This document shows, piece after piece, positions 26,323 to 34,506 of a DNA stretch of 55,928 nt. Numbering within the stretch: position 1 is the stretch's first letter; each line of letters starts with the position of its first letter. The position numbers and the translations under genes are program-made. The notes under the pieces were generated by a model that worked only from the letters and a program-made list of their open reading frames with translations, ran no database searches and was not told the origin of the DNA. Origin of the DNA: JAVBLT01 sp031553315 (GTDB lineage: Bacteria > Verrucomicrobiota > Kiritimatiellia > RFP12 > DVOR01); assembly GCA_031553315.1 (NCBI GenBank), contig JAVBLT010000057.1, positions 1 to 55,928 of the forward strand, in the 5' to 3' direction.

Positions 26323-27690
26323 ATGAAGTGTACAAAAGCAGTGTTCACAGGTGCAATGGCGGCAGCCGCCATTCTGTCAGGATGCGACAAACACGACACC
26401 CCCCCTGTGAAAGACGTGGAAGTGACCGAAACCGTGACCGTTTCGCCCGACGGCGTCAAGACCGTTGAAAGCGAAATTGCCGTCGTCCCCGAAAATTTCA
26501 AGGATACCGACATCGCCGCATCCGTCAACGGCAACCAGATCACCTGGAAAGAGCTCAACGACAAAGTCAACGCCATTATCGCCGCCTCGGCCAAAAGCCC
26601 CCGCCCGATCCCCGAAGACAAAATCGAAGAAGCCCGCGACTATTTCCGCAAGCAGCTCATCGAGCAGTTCATCAGCGTGAACATGTTCCGCGACGAAGCC
26701 AAGCGCCTGAACCTCACCGTGACCGACGCCACCCGCGAAGAAGCCATCAAGAAAATCAACGAAAACATCGCCCAGCGCGAACCGGGCAAAACCATCGAAC
26801 AAGTCTTTGAAGAATACCCCATGGGCGCCGAAACCGCCCGCAAAGATTTTGAAGACCAGCTCCTCATCGAAGAACTCTTCAAAAAAGAAGTGACCGAAAA
26901 AGCCCAAGTCTCCGATGAAGAAGTGAAACAGCGCGTCGACGAAGCCACCGTAATCGCCGAAGAAGCCAACAAAAAATTCGCCGACGCCGAAAAGCTCATC
27001 AAAGACGGCACCCCCTTCGAAGACGTCGTCAAAGACTTCTCCGTCGTCAAAGACGAACTGAAGCTCCCCAAAGAACAGCTTTCCAAAATCGACCCCGCCG
27101 TCGCCGAAGCCGTCACCAAGCTCGAGCCCGGCAAAATCAGCGAAAAGATCGAATCCAAAAACGGCCTCGCCATCGTCAAGCTCGTCAAAACCGTGCCCGC
27201 GATCGACAAAGCCGCCGCGAAAGCCAAAATCGAGGAAATCCGCGAGAAAATCGTCAACGGCGGCGACTTCGCAGCCCTTGCCGCCGAATACTCCACCTGC
27301 CCCTCCGGCAAAAAAGGCGGCGACCTGGGCACATTCAGCCGCGGCCAGATGGTCCCCGAATTCGACAAAGCCGCCTTTGAACAGGAAATCGGCGTAGTCG
27401 GCCCCGTCATCGAGACCCAGTTCGGCTACCACATCGTCAAAGTCACCGAAAAGAAATCCGCCGGCGATCCCCCCGCCGAAACAGTGACCGCCTCGCACAT
27501 CCTCGTTGGCGAAGCCCCCGAAAGCGTGGATCTCTACCTCCTGCTGGTTCCTTCGCAACCCGTGCCCACCGCCGACAGCATCCGCGAAGAAATCAAAATG
27601 CAGAAAAGCCGCGCCACCGCCGAAACCTTCCGCGAAGACGTCCGCAAACGCACAACCATCACCGCCATCTATCCCGAACTGGCGAAGTAA
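26323..27690 (+). CDS. PpiC/SurA-type peptidyl-prolyl isomerase lipoprotein
   Basis: A 455-residue lipoprotein with the lipobox ILSGC at C21. A SurA-like N-terminal chaperone segment (AASVNGNQITWKEL) and a long helical region rich in Lys and Glu precede a parvulin-type PpiC domain at about residues 290-385 (DFAALAAEYSTCPSGKKGGDLGTFSRGQMVPEFDKAAF, FGYHIVKV). It would be anchored in the periplasm and assist folding of envelope proteins. Residues around 230-285 look like a second, degenerate PpiC-like repeat (FEDVVKDFSV, GKISEKIESKNGLAIVKL). A strong GGAGG precedes the ATG, and a terminator follows the gene. Confidence 0.9.
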   Translation: MKCTKAVFTGAMAAAAILSGCDKHDTPPVKDVEVTETVTVSPDGVKTVESEIAVVPENFKDTDIAASVNGNQITWKELNDKVNAIIAASAKSPRPIPEDKIEEARDYFRKQLIEQFISVNMFRDEAKRLNLTVTDATREEAIKKINENIAQREPGKTIEQVFEEYPMGAETARKDFEDQLLIEELFKKEVTEKAQVSDEEVKQRVDEATVIAEEANKKFADAEKLIKDGTPFEDVVKDFSVVKDELKLPKEQLSKIDPAVAEAVTKLEPGKISEKIESKNGLAIVKLVKTVPAIDKAAAKAKIEEIREKIVNGGDFAALAAEYSTCPSGKKGGDLGTFSRGQMVPEFDKAAFEQEIGVVGPVIETQFGYHIVKVTEKKSAGDPPAETVTASHILVGEAPESVDLYLLLVPSQPVPTADSIREEIKMQKSRATAETFREDVRKRTTITAIYPELAK

Positions 27691-27709
27691 AGCAGATCAC
27701 AGATCAGGC

Positions 27710-27748
27710 GAAGGGATGCCGCTCTTCGGAGCCATCCCTTCCCGTTTT
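27710..27748 (+). terminator. Rho-independent terminator
   Basis: A stem of GAAGGGATG and CATCCCTTC with a 14-base loop that can itself pair, followed by CCGTTTTTG. It ends 19 bases before the next ATG, so it may act as an attenuator for the following genes. Confidence 0.8.
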
Positions 27749-27767
27749 TGAAAGGCCCCCCGAAAAA

Positions 27768-28472
27768 ATGGGCATTAAAGAAATATTCGGCGCAGGAATG
27801 GCGGTCTGTTTGTGCGTTGCCGGCGCACACGCCGCAGGCGAATGGCGTTCCGCCGCGAAAGCGGCGGCGGGAGCCGCAGTAAAAGAAACGCTTCCGGAAC
27901 AGGCCGGGAAAGCCCCCGATTCCGTGATCGCCGCCATCGGCGGAACAACCATCACGCAAGCCGACCTCGACAGCCGCCTCAACACATTGATCGCCCTCCA
28001 GCAGGCCGGCCTGAAAAGCGACCTCAGCGACCGCGCGAAAACAGCCTTGAAAAACCAATTGCAGAAATCGGCCCTCGGCGACATGATCGACATGGCCCTG
28101 CTCGACCAGGTCGCCGCCAAAAAAGGCATTCAAACATCAACCGCCACCGTCGACAGCGGCCTCGAGCCCTTGAAAGCCGCAGCCAAAGCCCAAGGGCTCG
28201 ATTTCGACGCGTTTTGCACGAACCGCCTCGGCGTGTCGAGCGCAGCACTGACCGATTACCTCACGAAAAAAACCATCGCACAGGACATTCTCGACCAGGA
28301 AGTCCGCGACCGCGTCACCGTCGGCGACAGCGAGATCGACGCCTGGCTCAAAGCCAACCCCGACTCCACCCGCGCCGGCGCCGAGCGCGTGCTCCGCCTT
28401 CAAAAGACCGCCGCCGCCAGTGCTGAATACCTGGCAGCCCTGCGCGCCGCCACACCGGTATCCACACCGTAA
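27768..28472 (+). CDS. Secreted SurA-N-like protein without a PPIase domain
   Basis: A 234-residue protein with a signal peptide (MAVCLCVAGAHA). Residues ~45-200 resemble the SurA N-terminal chaperone domain: VIAAIGGTTITQADLDSRLNTL, LGDMIDMALLDQVAAKKGI, DFDAFCTNRLGVSSAALTDYL. The parvulin domain found in the upstream neighbour is absent. A chaperone-only role on exported proteins is inferred. It starts just after a terminator hairpin, so expression may depend on read-through from the PPIase gene. The XRE regulator gene starts 14 bases after its stop. Confidence 0.75.
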   Translation: MGIKEIFGAGMAVCLCVAGAHAAGEWRSAAKAAAGAAVKETLPEQAGKAPDSVIAAIGGTTITQADLDSRLNTLIALQQAGLKSDLSDRAKTALKNQLQKSALGDMIDMALLDQVAAKKGIQTSTATVDSGLEPLKAAAKAQGLDFDAFCTNRLGVSSAALTDYLTKKTIAQDILDQEVRDRVTVGDSEIDAWLKANPDSTRAGAERVLRLQKTAAASAEYLAALRAATPVSTP

Positions 28473-28486
28473 ACGGGAGCGGAAAA

Positions 28487-29680
28487 ATGCCGGCAGAACC
28501 GTTTGAAATGCCAGAACCGCACGCCTTCGCCCAAGCCGTGCGGTATTATCGGCTCAAGCGCAACCTCAGCCAGCGCCAGCTCGCCGACCGCCTCGCCATC
28601 CGCCCCGGCCCCATGAGCAACCTTGAGCGCGGAAGGCATTATCCCTCCTTCGCCCTTCTCCTGGCCTTGACCCGCGCGCTCGACATCACCGCCGACGAAC
28701 TCCTTCAGCGCGCCCAGCGCATCGCCGCCGAGACCCGCGCCCCCGACAGCCCCCACATCGAAGAAGCCCCCGAGCCCTCATCCACCGTCAAACCCTGCGC
28801 CGCCGCCGAAGAATACCCCTTCGCCGGGCTCACGCACTGCCCCGTGCTCAGCGTCAAGCGCCGCACCATCCTCAACCGCCACCTCGCGCGCATCAGCCTC
28901 GCCTGGCTCGAGCTGGAAAAGCTCTGCGAAGTGCCCGGTTTCGCCACCGTGCCGCTGATGCTTCCCGTGGAAAAGACCGAGCGCGGCGCCAACGCCCTCG
29001 CCCGCCAGATCAGAACCTACCTCGCCATCGGCGACGCGATGGTTCACGACTACACCCTCCTCTTTGAAAACCACGGCCTACGCGTCATACAGCTCAACCT
29101 CCCCTACGGCATCGCCTCGCTTTCCTGCGGCGACCCCGCCCGCCTCAACGCCTTCATCTTTCTCCGCGAAGACCTCCCCGCCGAGCGCCGCCTCTTCCTC
29201 CTCATCCAGGAGCTCGGCTGGATCTACCTCGCCAACGCCGATCGCCACGGCCTCCAGATCAAAACGCTCAGCCGCGAACGCCCCCTTTCCGACGACAAAT
29301 TCACCCGCCATTTCGCCGCCTGCTTCCTCATGCCCGAAGACACCGTCCGCGCCGCCTTTTTCCGCACCGGCCTTCACCCCGAAATCTTCGACCTTGAAAT
29401 CCTCCTCACCCTCAAAGCCCGCTTCGGCGTCAGCGCCCAGAGCTTTTGCTACCGCCTCGCCGAACTCGGGCTTCTGCCCGATTCCCAAGCCACCCTCTTC
29501 CGGCAGGAACTCGAACGCCGCTACCGCGAAACCGGCCGGGAACCGGGCCGTTCCCGCCACGATTGGAAAAACGCACGCCTCAACGACCTGATGACCGTGG
29601 CCCGCCGCCGCACCGACCCCCAAAGCCACCAACCCATCTTCGACGCCATCACCGCCGGATTCCGCGTTGAAGACGAATAG
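28487..29680 (+). CDS. XRE regulator with degenerate ImmA/IrrE domain
   Basis: A 397-residue protein. Residues ~13-70 are an XRE helix-turn-helix (RLKRNLSQRQLADRLAIRPGPMSNLERGRHYPS). Residues ~180-330 follow the ImmA/IrrE (COG2856) pattern: LRVIQLNLP, FIFLREDLPAERRLFLLIQELGW, and HFAACFLMPEDTVRAAF. In active members the motif is HExxH; here it is Q241-E242-L-G-W245, so both zinc histidines are lost and peptidase activity is unlikely. ImmA/IrrE proteins usually cleave a repressor in phage, ICE or stress systems; here the fused protein may act by binding only. The ATG follows GGGAG. It lies between envelope genes and hemB. Confidence 0.82.
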   Translation: MPAEPFEMPEPHAFAQAVRYYRLKRNLSQRQLADRLAIRPGPMSNLERGRHYPSFALLLALTRALDITADELLQRAQRIAAETRAPDSPHIEEAPEPSSTVKPCAAAEEYPFAGLTHCPVLSVKRRTILNRHLARISLAWLELEKLCEVPGFATVPLMLPVEKTERGANALARQIRTYLAIGDAMVHDYTLLFENHGLRVIQLNLPYGIASLSCGDPARLNAFIFLREDLPAERRLFLLIQELGWIYLANADRHGLQIKTLSRERPLSDDKFTRHFAACFLMPEDTVRAAFFRTGLHPEIFDLEILLTLKARFGVSAQSFCYRLAELGLLPDSQATLFRQELERRYRETGREPGRSRHDWKNARLNDLMTVARRRTDPQSHQPIFDAITAGFRVEDE

Positions 29681-29689
29681 GAGCCTGCC

Positions 29690-30682
29690 ATGACCGCACA
29701 CTTCCCCGACCTTCGCCTCCGCCGCCCCCGCCGAACACCCGAGCTCCGCGCCCTCTTCGATTCCCCCCCACCCCCACCCTCCAAATGGATCTGGCCCCTC
29801 TTCATCATCCCCGGTAAAAACCGCAAAGAACCCATCGCCTCCATGCCCGGCCAGCACCGCTTCTCGCCCGACACCGCCTGCGCCGCCCTCGAACCCGTCG
29901 TCGCCCAAGGCATCGGCGGCGTCCTCCTCTTCGGCCAGACCGAAGGCGAAAAAGACAACGGCGGCTCCGGCGCCTGGGATCCGCGCGGCGCCGTGCAGCA
30001 AGCCATCCCCCTCATCCGCCGAGCCTTCCCCCACCTCGTCATCATGACCGACGTCTGCCTCTGCGCCTACACATCCCACGGCCACTGCGGCCCCCTCGCC
30101 CCCTGCGGCCAGGTCGACAACGACGCCTCCATCGCCCTCCTCGCCCGCACCGCCCTCAGCCACGCCGCCGCCGGCGCCGACATCGTCGCCCCCAGCGCCA
30201 TGATGGACGGCCAAATCGCCGCCATCCGCGCCGCCCTCGCCGAAGCCGACCTCCACAACACCCTCCTCATGGCCTACTCCACCAAATTCGCCTCCGCCCT
30301 CTACGGCCCCTTCCGCGACGCCGAAAACTCCGCCCCCGGCACCGGCGACCGCAAATCCTACCAAGCCTCCTACGCCAACCCCCGCGCCGCCCTCCTCGAA
30401 TCCACCCTCGACGAAACCGAAGGCGCCGACATCCTCATGGTCAAACCCGCCCTCTTTTACCTCGACATCATCCGCGACCTCCGCCACCGCACCGACCTCC
30501 CCCTCGCCGCCTACAACGTCAGCGGCGAATACGCCATGCTCATCGCCACCGCCGAGCGCGGCTGGGGCGACCTCAACGACCTCATCCGCGAATCCATCTT
30601 CGCCCTCGCCCGCGCCGGAACCGACCTCATCATCACCTACTGGGCCCCCCGCTACAGCCAGCTCTTCGGAACCCACCCATGA
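29690..30682 (+). CDS. hemB: Delta-aminolevulinate dehydratase (porphobilinogen synthase)
   Basis: A 330-residue enzyme that condenses two 5-aminolevulinate molecules to porphobilinogen in tetrapyrrole synthesis. The zinc-site motif DVCLCAYTSHGHCG has C123, C125 and C133, indicating a Zn-type enzyme. The two active-site lysines are K199 (STKFASALYGPFRDA) and K252 (MVKPALFY). NVSGEYAM is also typical. The ATG follows TAGGAG. Haem supply fits the di-haem protein at 18485-20911. It overlaps murD by 4 bases. Confidence 0.97.
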   Translation: MTAHFPDLRLRRPRRTPELRALFDSPPPPPSKWIWPLFIIPGKNRKEPIASMPGQHRFSPDTACAALEPVVAQGIGGVLLFGQTEGEKDNGGSGAWDPRGAVQQAIPLIRRAFPHLVIMTDVCLCAYTSHGHCGPLAPCGQVDNDASIALLARTALSHAAAGADIVAPSAMMDGQIAAIRAALAEADLHNTLLMAYSTKFASALYGPFRDAENSAPGTGDRKSYQASYANPRAALLESTLDETEGADILMVKPALFYLDIIRDLRHRTDLPLAAYNVSGEYAMLIATAERGWGDLNDLIRESIFALARAGTDLIITYWAPRYSQLFGTHP

Positions 30683-31983
30683 ACATCCAAAACACCCTCA
30701 TCCTCGGCGCCGGCGCCAGCGGAGAAGCCGCAGCCGCCCTCATCATCGCCAAAGGCGGCACCGCCGCCATCCTCGATTCCGCCTGGAAACCCGAGCGCCG
30801 CCAAGCCGCCCAAGCCCTCGGCGCACGCACCCTCGAAACCTTCCCCGAAGGCGAAGCCTTCACCCTCTGCGTGGCCAGCCCCTCCATCCCCATCGGCCAC
30901 ACCTGGCTCACCCAATGCGCAGCCCGGAAAATCCCCGTCGTTTCCGAGCTCCAGCTCGGCGCCGCCCACTGGCAAGGCAAAGCCCTCGCCGTCACCGGAA
31001 GCAAAGGCAAAAGCTCCCTCGTCAAACTCTGCACCGATACCCTCACCCGCGCCGGGCGCATCGCCTGCACCGCCGGCAACTACGGCACCCCCCTCTCCGC
31101 CCGCGTGCTCGAATACCCCGATGCCCACGAAGTCTGGGCCGTCACCGAAGTCAGTACCTTCCAAATGGAACACACAGCCGCCTTCGCCCCCCAGGCCGCC
31201 TGCATCCTCAACCTCCAGGCCGACCACCTCGACCGCCATGCCCACATGACCGAATACGGCGACCTCAAGCGCAAACTCCTCACCGGCCTCCCCCCCGCCT
31301 CCCTCGCCCTCATCCCCCAAGGCTTCGACCTCAAAGCCCCCCGCCCCCACCAAACCTTCGGCGACACCCCCCCCGCCGATTGGCGCTACACCCCCGGCCT
31401 CGTCCAAAGCGGCAGCTTGCGCTTCACCATCACCGGCCCCTTCGATAACCCCATCCTCGGCCTCGCCGCCGCAGCCGCCTGCGCCCTCCTCACCGCCGCC
31501 GGCCTCACCCCCGCCCAGATCGAAGCCGGCTTCGCCCACTACCAGCCCCTCGCCCACCGCATGCAACGCATCCTCGACCACCGCGGCGTCACCTGCATCG
31601 ACGACTCCAAAGCCACCTCCCTTTCCGCCACCGCCGCCGCCCTCAAAATGTGCGCCCCCCGCCCCGTCCGCCTCATCGCCGGCGGCCTCCTCAAAGAAGA
31701 AGACACCACATTTATAAAAACAGACTTGGCGAACCATGCCAAAAAAGTGTATCTTATAGGCGATTGCGCGCAGCGCCTGTTCGACGCCTGGTCCCGCACC
31801 CTCCCCTGCGCCCTCTGCGGCACCATGGAAAAAGCCGTCGACCAAGCCACAGCCGAAGCCCTTCCCGGCGAAGTGATCCTCCTTTCACCCGGAACCGCCA
31901 GCTTCGACCAATACCCCGGCTACGCCGCGCGCGGCAACGATTTTCAAAACAACCTCCAACGCCGTTGCGTTGGCAAACCGTGA
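30679..31983 (+). CDS. murD: UDP-N-acetylmuramoylalanine--D-glutamate ligase
   Basis: A 434-residue Mur ligase that adds D-Glu to UDP-MurNAc-L-Ala in peptidoglycan synthesis. N-terminal Rossmann part (LILGAGASGEAAA); ATP loop GSKGKSS, a variant of the usual GTNGKT; WAVTEVSTFQME; CIDDSKATSLSATAAAL; C-terminal LLSPGTASFDQYPGYAARGNDF, the MurD hallmark. It overlaps hemB in an ATGA. It implies a peptidoglycan wall, which is relevant because some PVC members were long thought to lack it. Confidence 0.93.
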   Translation: MNIQNTLILGAGASGEAAAALIIAKGGTAAILDSAWKPERRQAAQALGARTLETFPEGEAFTLCVASPSIPIGHTWLTQCAARKIPVVSELQLGAAHWQGKALAVTGSKGKSSLVKLCTDTLTRAGRIACTAGNYGTPLSARVLEYPDAHEVWAVTEVSTFQMEHTAAFAPQAACILNLQADHLDRHAHMTEYGDLKRKLLTGLPPASLALIPQGFDLKAPRPHQTFGDTPPADWRYTPGLVQSGSLRFTITGPFDNPILGLAAAAACALLTAAGLTPAQIEAGFAHYQPLAHRMQRILDHRGVTCIDDSKATSLSATAAALKMCAPRPVRLIAGGLLKEEDTTFIKTDLANHAKKVYLIGDCAQRLFDAWSRTLPCALCGTMEKAVDQATAEALPGEVILLSPGTASFDQYPGYAARGNDFQNNLQRRCVGKP

Positions 31984-32003
31984 AGAACAAAAGGAAAACA
32001 AAA

Positions 32004-32513
32004 ATGACAACCCCAATTCGTTTCACCGCCCTGGGCTGCATCGCCGCCGGCTGCGCACTCTTCCACGGCTGCGCCTCCGACCCCGCCCCCCCCCCCGCCG
32101 CCCCCGCCCTCTACATCCCCGCCGCCACCCTCACAGCCCCCGTCCTCCCCGAAGCCCACGCCTACGTGGTCCAAAAGGGCGACACCCTCTCCGAAATCCT
32201 CAAAAAGACCGACTCCCGCCTCTCCGACGTTCTCGCCCTCAACGCCACCCTCAAGCCCAACAGCATCTACGTCGGCCAGACCATCCTCCTGCCCCCCTCC
32301 GCCAAAACCGCCGGCCTCAGCCAGCCCACCGTGAAAAAGCCCACCGTCACCGTCAAAGACGGCGGCAACACCGTCTACACCGTCGTGAAAGGCGATTCCC
32401 TCTCCGTCATCGCCCAGCGCTTCGGCATCAAGACCCAAGCCCTCCGCGAAGCCAACGAGCTCAAGACCGACACCATCCGCATCGGCCAGAAACTCGTCAT
32501 CCCCGCCAAGTAA
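32004..32513 (+). CDS. LysM-domain lipoprotein
   Basis: A 169-residue lipoprotein with lipobox FHGC (C23) and a Pro/Ala-rich linker. Two LysM repeats follow: AYVVQKGDTLSEILKKT...NSIYVGQTILLP (about residues 50-95) and VYTVVKGDSLSVIAQRFGI...IRIGQKLVIP (about 123-167). LysM binds peptidoglycan GlcNAc, so it probably tethers outer membrane and wall. The start at 32004 follows AAAGGAAAAC. The longer frame lies inside murD and is not used. A terminator follows. Confidence 0.9.
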   Translation: MTTPIRFTALGCIAAGCALFHGCASDPAPPPAAPALYIPAATLTAPVLPEAHAYVVQKGDTLSEILKKTDSRLSDVLALNATLKPNSIYVGQTILLPPSAKTAGLSQPTVKKPTVTVKDGGNTVYTVVKGDSLSVIAQRFGIKTQALREANELKTDTIRIGQKLVIPAK

Positions 32514-32536
32514 CGCCCCCATAACGGGCAATCAAA

Positions 32537-32571
32537 AAGGCAGAAGGATCATTCCTTCCGCCTTTTTTTTT
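32537..32571 (+). terminator. Rho-independent terminator after LysM gene
   Basis: AAGGCAGAAGGA pairs with TCCTTCCGCCTT over a TCAT loop (one mismatch), followed by a long T run. Confidence 0.9.
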
Positions 32572-32826
32572 CTGAAAATTGCAGTGAACGCGCTCTTTGA
32601 TTTTTTCACCGTGTCCTCAGCTGCTCTGTGTGAAAAAGGCGCGTTTGCATGCCCTTGTCGCCAAAACAGACCCCAATGCAAAAAAAAGAGTGCTTTACCA
32701 ACCAGCAAGCGATATACTATATATAGTAACAATCAGTGCGGGTAAAAATAACCCATGCCCGCATTTTCATTCAAACAGGGTTATGATAGAAAGGCAAGCA
32801 TATGGCTGTTTACGCACTACGTACAG

Positions 32827-32918
32827 TTCTCACGCGGAGTGCGCGGAGCTATTTCCACGCCATTTTGAGTCTTATTTAAAGGCCATAGCTCCGCGCACTC
32901 CGCGCCTCCGCGTGAGAA
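32827..32918. repeat. Long imperfect inverted repeat with CTCCGCG units
   Basis: The left arm (32827-32852) and right arm (32885-32918) pair as TTCTCACGCGGA...GAGCTAT against its complement, with a 32-base loop. The right arm has an extra 8 bases from a tandem CTCCGCGC unit. The CTCCGCGTGAG motif recurs at 33020-33030. Confidence 0.75.
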
Positions 32919-32969
32919 TGAAATCAAAGGTTTCATTTTCGGGGTTAATCAGTGATTCCGTAATTCACA

Positions 32970-33011
32970 AGACCTATGAAATTACACTTCATAGGTCTCG
33001 TTGCTTTTTTT
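32970..33011 (+). terminator. Orphan rho-independent terminator
   Basis: A perfect 11-bp stem AGACCTATGAA-ATTACAC-TTCATAGGTCT followed by CGTTGC and seven T. No plus-strand gene ends just before it, since the LysM gene already has its own terminator. On the minus strand no T run follows the stem. Confidence 0.8.
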
Positions 33012-33033
33012 CTCTGCGGCTCCGCGTGAGGAA

Positions 33034-34503
33034 TCATTGGGTGGTTTGGCGGTAGGAGTCGCGGAAGAAGGCGCTCCAGCGGGTGAGGGCGTCGCGGCGT
33101 TCGAGGGGGGTTCTTATCGGGCGGTCGAGGTCGGGGGGGAGGGCGTCGAAGGGGGGGGAGGGATGGGTGTTGAAGTGAACCCAGGCGGCTTTGAGCTCGG
33201 GGGCGCTGTCGATGCACATGGCGCGGAAAAGGTCGCGGATGAGGCCGAAGCGGGGGCCAGTCCAGCGGGGAATGTAGGGATAGGCGGCGGCGAGGCGGTA
33301 GGGGTCGATGGCGGGATCGCCGAGGTTGTCCTGCAAAAAGGGAAGGTGGGTTTCGTAGCGGGAATTTTCGCCGGGGTAAAAGTCGCGGCGGATGGGAAGG
33401 CGGCGGAGGGCGTGGGTGCGGGGGCCGCCGGGGGCGCCGGGTTTGTAGCACCAGAGCTTTTGGCCGGCTTCGCTGAGGGTGAAGTGGATGAAGCGGAGGG
33501 CGGTTTCGGGGTTGGGGGCGTTTTTGAGGAGGGCGATGGGGTCGGCGCTGACGGTGGAGCCGCCTTCGGGGGTGCGGTAGATGAGGCGTTCGAGGCCGTG
33601 GGGGGAACGGGTGAGCTCGGCCTGGAAACGGCCGAAGAAGTCGATGACCATGCCGGCGGCGGCGAGGCCGGTGGAGACGTCGGCCGGGACTTTTCCGGCG
33701 GCGTCGGTGATGGTTCGGGCGTTGGCGCCGAGGCGGCGGAGGAGGTTGAGGCCGGCGAGGAAGCCGCGGCGGAGGGCGGCTTCGTATTCGGGGGGCGCGG
33801 CGGGGAGGTCGGCTTCGAAGGCGGTGATGTCGGCCAAGGTGTAGCCGGCGGCGAAGACGGCGCGCAGGCATTGGTCGTGGACGACCATTTCCATGGCTTT
33901 GGCGGCGCTGCCGCTTTTGGTGGGATCGGTGACGCCGAGGCGGCCGAAGTAGCGGAAGTCGGCAAGGTCGCTCCAGCGGGTCGGGGGTTCGGCAATGCCC
34001 AGGTCGCGGAGGCGGTCGGGGTTGTAGCAGATGCCGAAGGTGCTGAGGGCGGTGCCGAAGAAGCGGTCGGTGCGCCAGATTTCGCCGCCGAGGCGCTCGG
34101 GATAGGCGAGCAGTTCGGGAGGAAGGGGGGGAGGGGCTTCGAGGATGCCGAGGCGGTCGGCCTTGAGGTGGTCGTAGGCGCCGCCGCCGAAGAAGAGGTC
34201 GATTCCGGCTGTATCGCGGGCCTGATATTCGGCGGCGAGGTAGCGGATGATTTCGGAGGTGCCGCCGATGATGCGCCATTCGATGGCGGCGGGGGTGCCG
34301 TGGTTGGCGCGGTGCCAGGCGGCGAACCCTTCGGCGAAGGCGGTGCGGATGGCGGCGTTGTGGGGGGTGACGATGACGACGCGCCGGGCACCGGCGGGAA
34401 TTTCTTCTTTGCCGAGGCGGGCTTTTAAAAGAAAGGGCAGGCCGATCACCAGCGCAAGCGCGCCGGCGATCAGCAGCATGGCTCCCCGGTTCGAGATGCT
34501 CAT
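33034..34503 (-). CDS. ABC transporter extracellular solute-binding protein
   Basis: A 489-residue protein with an N-terminal signal anchor (AMLLIAGALALVIGLPFLL). The rest has the type II periplasmic-binding fold of iron/putrescine-like receptors: VVIVTPHNAAIRTAFAEGF, IDLFFGGGAYDHLKADRLG, TALSTFGICYNPDRL, GRLGVTDPTKSGSAAKAME, and AGMVIDFFGRFQAE. It would capture a small ligand for an importer. No permease is adjacent; a UgpC-type ATPase is encoded at 52297. It follows the AMP-ligase gene with a 3-base gap and ends a three-gene minus-strand unit. Confidence 0.82.
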   Translation of the reverse strand: MSISNRGAMLLIAGALALVIGLPFLLKARLGKEEIPAGARRVVIVTPHNAAIRTAFAEGFAAWHRANHGTPAAIEWRIIGGTSEIIRYLAAEYQARDTAGIDLFFGGGAYDHLKADRLGILEAPPPLPPELLAYPERLGGEIWRTDRFFGTALSTFGICYNPDRLRDLGIAEPPTRWSDLADFRYFGRLGVTDPTKSGSAAKAMEMVVHDQCLRAVFAAGYTLADITAFEADLPAAPPEYEAALRRGFLAGLNLLRRLGANARTITDAAGKVPADVSTGLAAAGMVIDFFGRFQAELTRSPHGLERLIYRTPEGGSTVSADPIALLKNAPNPETALRFIHFTLSEAGQKLWCYKPGAPGGPRTHALRRLPIRRDFYPGENSRYETHLPFLQDNLGDPAIDPYRLAAAYPYIPRWTGPRFGLIRDLFRAMCIDSAPELKAAWVHFNTHPSPPFDALPPDLDRPIRTPLERRDALTRWSAFFRDSYRQTTQ

Positions 34504-34506
34504 GGT

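Larger units (their letters stand above)
32572..33033. other. Gene-free structured intergenic region
   Basis: About 460 bases without a credible gene. It is less GC-rich than its surroundings. It holds TATACT at 32713-32718, a 14-bp palindrome around ACTATATATAGT (32715-32728), a possible hairpin TGCGGG...CCCGCA (32736-32763), the inverted repeat at 32827-32918, an orphan terminator at 32970-33011 and another copy of the CTCCGCGTGAG motif at 33020. An open frame at 32597-33055 has no recognisable protein features. A small RNA ending at the orphan terminator is possible. Confidence 0.6.

Noticed and set aside
32597..33055. 152-residue frame in the gene-free region
   Set aside because: It crosses a terminator T run and an inverted repeat and shows no family motif or good ribosome-binding site.
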